Origin: Bdellovibrio sp. qaytius | GTDB lineage: Bacteria > Bdellovibrionota > Bdellovibrionia > Bdellovibrionales > Bdellovibrionaceae | Direction of reading: 5' to 3' | Length of the DNA: 64,000 nucleotides | NCBI GenBank assembly: GCA_004011035.1 | Contig: CP025734.1 | Coordinates: forward strand, 2,688,001-2,752,000 | Shown: positions 60,433-64,000 of the stretch, one piece after another | Layout: each line of letters opens with the position of its first letter | How positions within the stretch are numbered: position 1 is the first letter of the stretch | Notes under the pieces: generated by a model | The model's input: only the letters and a program-made list of their open reading frames with translations | The model's database searches: none | Told to the model about the DNA's origin: nothing | Translations under genes and position numbers: made by a program

Positions 60433-61538
60433 AAATTGACGGGCTGAAATGAATGCCAACCATTTGCAATGATTTCTAAAGACTCTTCAAGATCAGATTT
60501 TTTTTGCGCAAAGCAAATACGTATATGATTATTGCCCTGAGCTCCAAAAGCTGAACCAGGCACAACGGCAACGCCTTGCTCCTGCAGCTTTTGCACAACT
60601 AAGCGATCATCTGTTTTAAAATCTAAAAAGTAATAAAACCCACCCTGTGGAATCATGTGTGGCACCTGATTTTTCGTTAAAACTTTTTCGACTGTGGCTC
60701 GGGCTTTATGATAAGGTTCACTAAAATCAAAATCTTTATCTAGCATCGCCTGAGCTAATTCCTGACCGAATGACGAAATCGCTCCATACGCATTATTAAA
60801 AATCGGAATAAGTTTTTTCATGCTCTGTGGATTGGTCACAACCCAACCAATTCGTGCACCTTGTAGAGGATACATTTTAGAAAAACTTCCAACAATGTAA
60901 CCACGATCTAAGAATTCAGATAATTCGATGTGTTCAGCATTACCAAAAATCAACTCGCGGTAAACTTCATCCATTATAAAATGCAGTTGCGAGTTTTTTT
61001 GTAACAACTGATTCAACTCTAATTTATCTTTTTCAGTAAATAGTCTTCCTGTAGGATTATTCGGTGAGTTGATTAATACCAATTGAGTTTGAGAACTCAA
61101 TTGCTGACCAAGCTGCTGCCAATCAATAAGTGTTTCACTATTTTGGGCTAGGTTAATTTTATATTTTTTAATTTTTAATTTAGAAAACTCAGCTAGTTTT
61201 TCATAGGGCGGAAAACCCGGGTCTGGCAGTAAAATTTCAACATCGCCACCCCGTTCACAATGGCTGCGCAATATCACATCCAACGCACCAATAGCACCGT
61301 GAGTGACACTGATGTTTTCAAGATTTAAGTCATGATAATATTTATTTAACAAAGACAGACGTAAGGTTTCACTGCCCCGCGACGGGTAATAACGATGAAC
61401 ATCTTTAATGCGCACCAAATCGGCCAGTAATTCTAATGGAAAACGGCTTAAGTGAGGTTCACCTAAACTTAGATTATATTTTTTCTGAATGGCCTCAATA
61501 CCGAAAGCTCCGGTGTCTGCCCGTATAGTTTGTAACAC
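60429..61538 (-). CDS. PLP-dependent aminotransferase, class I/II
   Basis: 369 residues, first gene of the operon, starting at GTG with GAGG upstream. Fold type I signatures: SLGEPHLSRFP, LINSPNNPTGRLF (157-169), MDEVYRELIF (Asp binding the PLP pyridine), and the PLP Lys (Lys221) in GSFSKMYPLQGARIGWVV. The C-terminal PGSAFGAQGNNHIRICFA ends with the carboxylate-binding Arg. Amino donor and substrate are unknown. It is coupled to the ThDP alpha gene by ATGA. Together they could produce an amino acid or amino-ketone for the KAS III-like enzyme. The C-terminus (SLEIIANGWHSFQPVNL) is normal for the family. Confidence 0.9.
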   Translation of the reverse strand: MLQTIRADTGAFGIEAIQKKYNLSLGEPHLSRFPLELLADLVRIKDVHRYYPSRGSETLRLSLLNKYYHDLNLENISVTHGAIGALDVILRSHCERGGDVEILLPDPGFPPYEKLAEFSKLKIKKYKINLAQNSETLIDWQQLGQQLSSQTQLVLINSPNNPTGRLFTEKDKLELNQLLQKNSQLHFIMDEVYRELIFGNAEHIELSEFLDRGYIVGSFSKMYPLQGARIGWVVTNPQSMKKLIPIFNNAYGAISSFGQELAQAMLDKDFDFSEPYHKARATVEKVLTKNQVPHMIPQGGFYYFLDFKTDDRLVVQKLQEQGVAVVPGSAFGAQGNNHIRICFAQKKSDLEESLEIIANGWHSFQPVNL

Positions 61539-61563
61539 TTAAACCTCTTCGAGTCATTTTGGT

Positions 61564-61589
61564 ATACGTTGGTCAATGTCAGACCGTAT
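61564..61589. promoter_or_regulatory. Imperfect inverted repeat before the aminotransferase operon
   Basis: ATAC...GTAT outer and GGTC...GACC inner stems (61564-61589) lie 26-51 bases upstream of the GTG start. They are close to where a promoter should be and could be an operator for a local regulator. Weak evidence; nothing else recognised in 61539-61672. Confidence 0.3.
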
Positions 61590-61672
61590 CCCAATAGAAA
61601 AGGTATATGCTTCAATCTATGTGCCTATGTTGGTATTTTACAATTTCTTGTTATGACGCTGCCGAGTTAGCA

Positions 61673-62158
61673 TCAATTGTCGCAGCTTTTTTCAAGCCAA
61701 AGACCGAACTTGATCATATCAATATGAATGATTTCTTTTTTCGCCGTTAACTTAACGCGAATTTGATCTTGCAAAGGTAAACCGCAAAAATTACTTTTTT
61801 GGTAACAATACTTATGTGTTTCGATGGCAAAATTTTCGATCTTAGAACAGCTAGGTAATTCGTTTGAATGTATACGTTCACGTTCAAGTTCGTCTTGCAG
61901 ACAGGTACGAATACTGGTTAAAAACTCTTGCCCACGATCAGTGTATTTATTTTGTTTTTCTTGGTATTTACGGCAGTAATGTGCCGCGAACTTTAAGTAA
62001 TATCCATTAGAGCCGCAGCTTTCACGCTCTTCAAGGCAATTATAATATTCACAAGTTCCAATCTTTTCCGCACAGCTTTGCGCCGAAGGAATATCTTTAG
62101 CGTTAACGACCAATGATGTACTGAAGGCGAATAAAAATAAAAAGATTACGTGTCTCAT
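61673..62158 (-). CDS. Secreted cysteine-rich protein, unknown
   Basis: 161 residues from ATG 62158 (frame extends to a GTG at 62188). Signal peptide ends VVNA-K (about residue 20). Mature part: about ten cysteines, among them QSCAEKIGTCEYYNCLEERESCGSN-type spacing near the N-terminus, RTCLQDELE, PSCSKIE, YCYQKSNFCGLP and the terminal SCDN. Such a pattern points to several disulfides and an extracytoplasmic location. No family recognised. It stands alone between the MaoC gene and the aminotransferase operon, which it precedes on the same strand. Confidence 0.7.
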   Translation of the reverse strand: MRHVIFLFLFAFSTSLVVNAKDIPSAQSCAEKIGTCEYYNCLEERESCGSNGYYLKFAAHYCRKYQEKQNKYTDRGQEFLTSIRTCLQDELERERIHSNELPSCSKIENFAIETHKYCYQKSNFCGLPLQDQIRVKLTAKKEIIHIDMIKFGLWLEKSCDN

Positions 62159-62251
62159 GACATGAATATACATGATACCAACATGCACTTGGTAAATATT
62201 CCCTGCAAAGGGCGATTCCTACAGGGTCGTCTAATATTTTGACAGTACTTA

Positions 62252-62728
62252 TTAAGGCTTGTCGTCAGATTTAGAAGCGTCGCCAGCTACATTGGCTGCC
62301 ATAACGATGCTGGCTTCGCCTCTGCAAACCACTACGCCACTAGCGTTCTTTGCGATCGTTTCAACAGTACCTAAACCACGTGTGCGGTGAAGTTGTGTGA
62401 TGGTTAATTCAAAAGTAATTTCATCATCGATAAAAACAGGAGCTTTAAACGTTAACGTTTGGCCGCGGTAGATACCGCCTGTGCCGATCGTTGTGTTTAA
62501 ACATCTAGAAATAATCGCGCCCAAAATCATTCCGTGCGCGATACGTTTTTTAAAAATAGTTGTCGCTGCATATTCATCATCAAGATGGATCGGATTAAAA
62601 TCACCAGACATTTCGGCAAACTGGCGCACCATTTTGTCGGTAATGACCTGTTTGACGACGGCTTTGTAGCCGACGCCTTTTTCATTTTGTCTTGCTTTTT
62701 CTTCTTCTAAAAACTTTGATGATGACAT
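62252..62728 (-). CDS. MaoC-like (R)-specific enoyl-CoA hydratase
   Basis: 158 residues of the hot-dog fold. Catalytic Asp43 and His48 are in SGDFNPIHLDDEYA, followed by FKKRIAHGMILGAIISR, the classical MaoC/PhaJ motif. The remainder matches strands VFIDDEITFELTITQLHRTRGLGTVETIA. It would hydrate trans-2-enoyl-CoA or a similar thioester in the cytoplasm, linking fatty-acid turnover and other acyl pathways. The N-terminal 20 residues are charged and extra. It is 9 bases after the PhoH gene on the same strand and probably in its operon. Confidence 0.9.
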   Translation of the reverse strand: MSSSKFLEEEKARQNEKGVGYKAVVKQVITDKMVRQFAEMSGDFNPIHLDDEYAATTIFKKRIAHGMILGAIISRCLNTTIGTGGIYRGQTLTFKAPVFIDDEITFELTITQLHRTRGLGTVETIAKNASGVVVCRGEASIVMAANVAGDASKSDDKP

Positions 62729-62737
62729 AGCAAATAG

Positions 62738-64000
62738 TTATAGAATGTTTGCCGCTAGTTCTGCAAGCGGAGAACGTTCACCTTTAGTTAACGTGACATG
62801 GGCCGCAATTGTTTTGCCTTTGAAACGCTCTACAGCATGAGTTAACCCTGAATTTGCTGAATCTACGTACGGATTATCGATCTGATAAACGTCACCCGTT
62901 AAAATCACCTTAGTGCCGCTACCAGCACGAGTAATAATCGTTTTGATCTCGTGCGGAGTTAAATTCTGCGCCTCATCCACAATCAAGTACTGCTTAGGAA
63001 TACTGCGACCACGAATATAAGTTAATGGCTCGATATTTAACATACCTTGATTGATTAACTCTTGCGCTCGGCCAGCTGCTTTTTTATCAGCACCCATTAA
63101 GAACTCAACGTTATCAAAAATCGGCTGCATCCACGGATTTAACTTTTGTTCGATATCACCTGGTAAATAACCAATATCACGACCCATCGGAAAAATCGGA
63201 CGAGAAACTAATAATCTTTGAAAACGGCCTTCATCTAAAGTTTTAAATAAACCAGCTGCGATCGCTAATAATGTTTTACCTGTTCCCGCTTTACCAACTA
63301 AAGAAACCATCATGATCTCGTCGTTTAATAAAGCATCTAAAGCAAAAGATTGCTCAACGTTGCGCGCGTGAATTCCCCAAATGCTGTCAGGTGGGTTAAT
63401 TAACGGAACAATCGCATTTTCTACTCCAGAAAAACGACCAATTGCTGAGTGATTTGCATTTGAGGCGTCTTTTAGAATGACGTATTGATTAATATATAAT
63501 TTTTGATCAACGACTAATTTTTTATTTTGGTAAAAAGTGTCGATAGCATCAGGCTTAACTTCGATTTCAAGGTAACCTTCGTAAAGATCATCCTGATTTA
63601 CATCTGAGTTATCGTAGTCATTTGCATTCACACCGTAAACGTCAGCTTTAATACGTAAATTGATATCTTTAGAAATCAATTCAACTTTGTGACGAGGAAA
63701 TTGTTTTTGTAAAGCTAACGCCGTACTTAAGATACGATTATCAGCTTTGTTTTGATCTAACTCAGACGGAACACCCGCTAAAAACATATCGGTCGTGATG
63801 TAGACGATCGTTTCGTGATTATCGATCTGAACACCTTGAGCTAAGCTTCCTTTACCACGAAGTACGTCGACGAATCTAGAGAACTGACGCGCATTGCGCC
63901 CGTTTTCACCTTGGTCGCGTTTGAACTTATCGATTTCTTCGATAACGGCAAACGGGATATGCAAATCAGCATCACCAAATTTTAAAAGCGCGAAAGCATC
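62738..64000 (-). CDS. PIN-PhoH ATPase (YlaK-type), 5' end beyond window
   Basis: 420 codons are visible; the frame is open to the right edge (I read DAFALLKFGDADLHIP at the border), so the N-terminus is missing and the TTG at 63964 is not the start. The visible PIN domain has VIEEIDKFKRD and NARQFSRFVDVLRG with acidic residues typical of PIN nucleases. The PhoH domain (about the last 240 residues) carries Walker A GKAGTGKTLLA, SRPIFPMGRDIGYLPG, and Walker B LIVDEAQNLTPHEIK. PhoH2-type proteins are RNA helicase-nucleases. The MaoC gene follows at 9 bases. Confidence 0.92.
   Translation of the reverse strand, partial: DAFALLKFGDADLHIPFAVIEEIDKFKRDQGENGRNARQFSRFVDVLRGKGSLAQGVQIDNHETIVYITTDMFLAGVPSELDQNKADNRILSTALALQKQFPRHKVELISKDINLRIKADVYGVNANDYDNSDVNQDDLYEGYLEIEVKPDAIDTFYQNKKLVVDQKLYINQYVILKDASNANHSAIGRFSGVENAIVPLINPPDSIWGIHARNVEQSFALDALLNDEIMMVSLVGKAGTGKTLLAIAAGLFKTLDEGRFQRLLVSRPIFPMGRDIGYLPGDIEQKLNPWMQPIFDNVEFLMGADKKAAGRAQELINQGMLNIEPLTYIRGRSIPKQYLIVDEAQNLTPHEIKTIITRAGSGTKVILTGDVYQIDNPYVDSANSGLTHAVERFKGKTIAAHVTLTKGERSPLAELAANIL

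Noticed and set aside
1-64000. tRNA or rRNA genes
   Set aside because: No cloverleaf-like segment with a T-loop motif or rRNA signature was noticed while reading; an RNA search could still find a missed one.

Overview
The window looks like a chromosome segment of a low-GC (roughly 40% by eye) member of the Bdellovibrionota, close to Bdellovibrio. The reasons are a myxobacterial-type gliding (Glt) envelope gene set, three giant secreted fibre proteins of the kind called mosaic adhesive trimers in Bdellovibrio, FHA-linked regulation, many lipoproteins, and frequent TTG/GTG starts. No tRNA, rRNA, CRISPR array or prophage was recognised. The only mobile element seen is one REP-associated transposase (RAYT) unit.

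Layout. 1-8255 (minus): a tightly coupled operon of kdsC, two outer-membrane barrels, three TPR proteins, a small secreted protein and the start of an FHA protein, matching the order gltA-B-C-D-E-F-G. 8403-9874 (plus): a secreted barrel-like protein and a RAYT bounded by a perfect 29-bp inverted repeat. 9867-13876 (minus): kdsD, pyrG, kdsB, engB. 14069-16932: FHA/sigma-54 activator, a FliL-like protein and a BamE-like lipoprotein. 16935-22920 (minus): eno, a secreted protein, a methyltransferase, ftsB, a small gene and polA, in that transcription order. 22963-28086 (minus): unknown proteins, a NodB-type deacetylase, a CpaF ATPase, a cupredoxin-like protein and a lipoprotein. 28200-28991 (plus): a DsbA-like lipoprotein. 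29069-34242 (minus): FecR-like protein, FnIII/barrel protein and class III adenylate cyclase in one operon.

34370-48611 (plus) is the fibre island: three fibre genes of about 872, 1336 and 1875 aa with unlike C-terminal tips, a lipoprotein and a secreted RCC1-repeat protein. All three fibre genes carry the same promoter-like signature (T[A/C]AAC, 15 bases, [C/T]CCGAT[A/G][A/T]), which resembles a FliA/sigma-28 promoter and abuts the start codon. This suggests co-regulation with motility and nearly leaderless mRNAs.

48619-57273: sfsA (minus), a proline-rich secreted protein (plus), argS (minus), then a lipoate-centred plus-strand operon lipA - E2 acyltransferase - small lipoprotein - lpd - lipB, with no E1 in the window. 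57276-61538 (minus) is a compact five-gene operon of unknown product: aminotransferase, ThDP enzyme split into two subunits, SRPBCC protein and a KAS III-like protein that keeps the catalytic Cys but seems to lack the His. 61673-64000 (minus): a Cys-rich secreted protein, a MaoC hydratase and a PIN-PhoH ATPase cut by the window edge.

The most interesting points are the shared sigma-28-like promoters of the fibre genes, the split-ThDP/KAS III-like operon, and a small AATAGT-plus-hairpin element placed just before the Shine-Dalgarno sequences of kdsD and eno.
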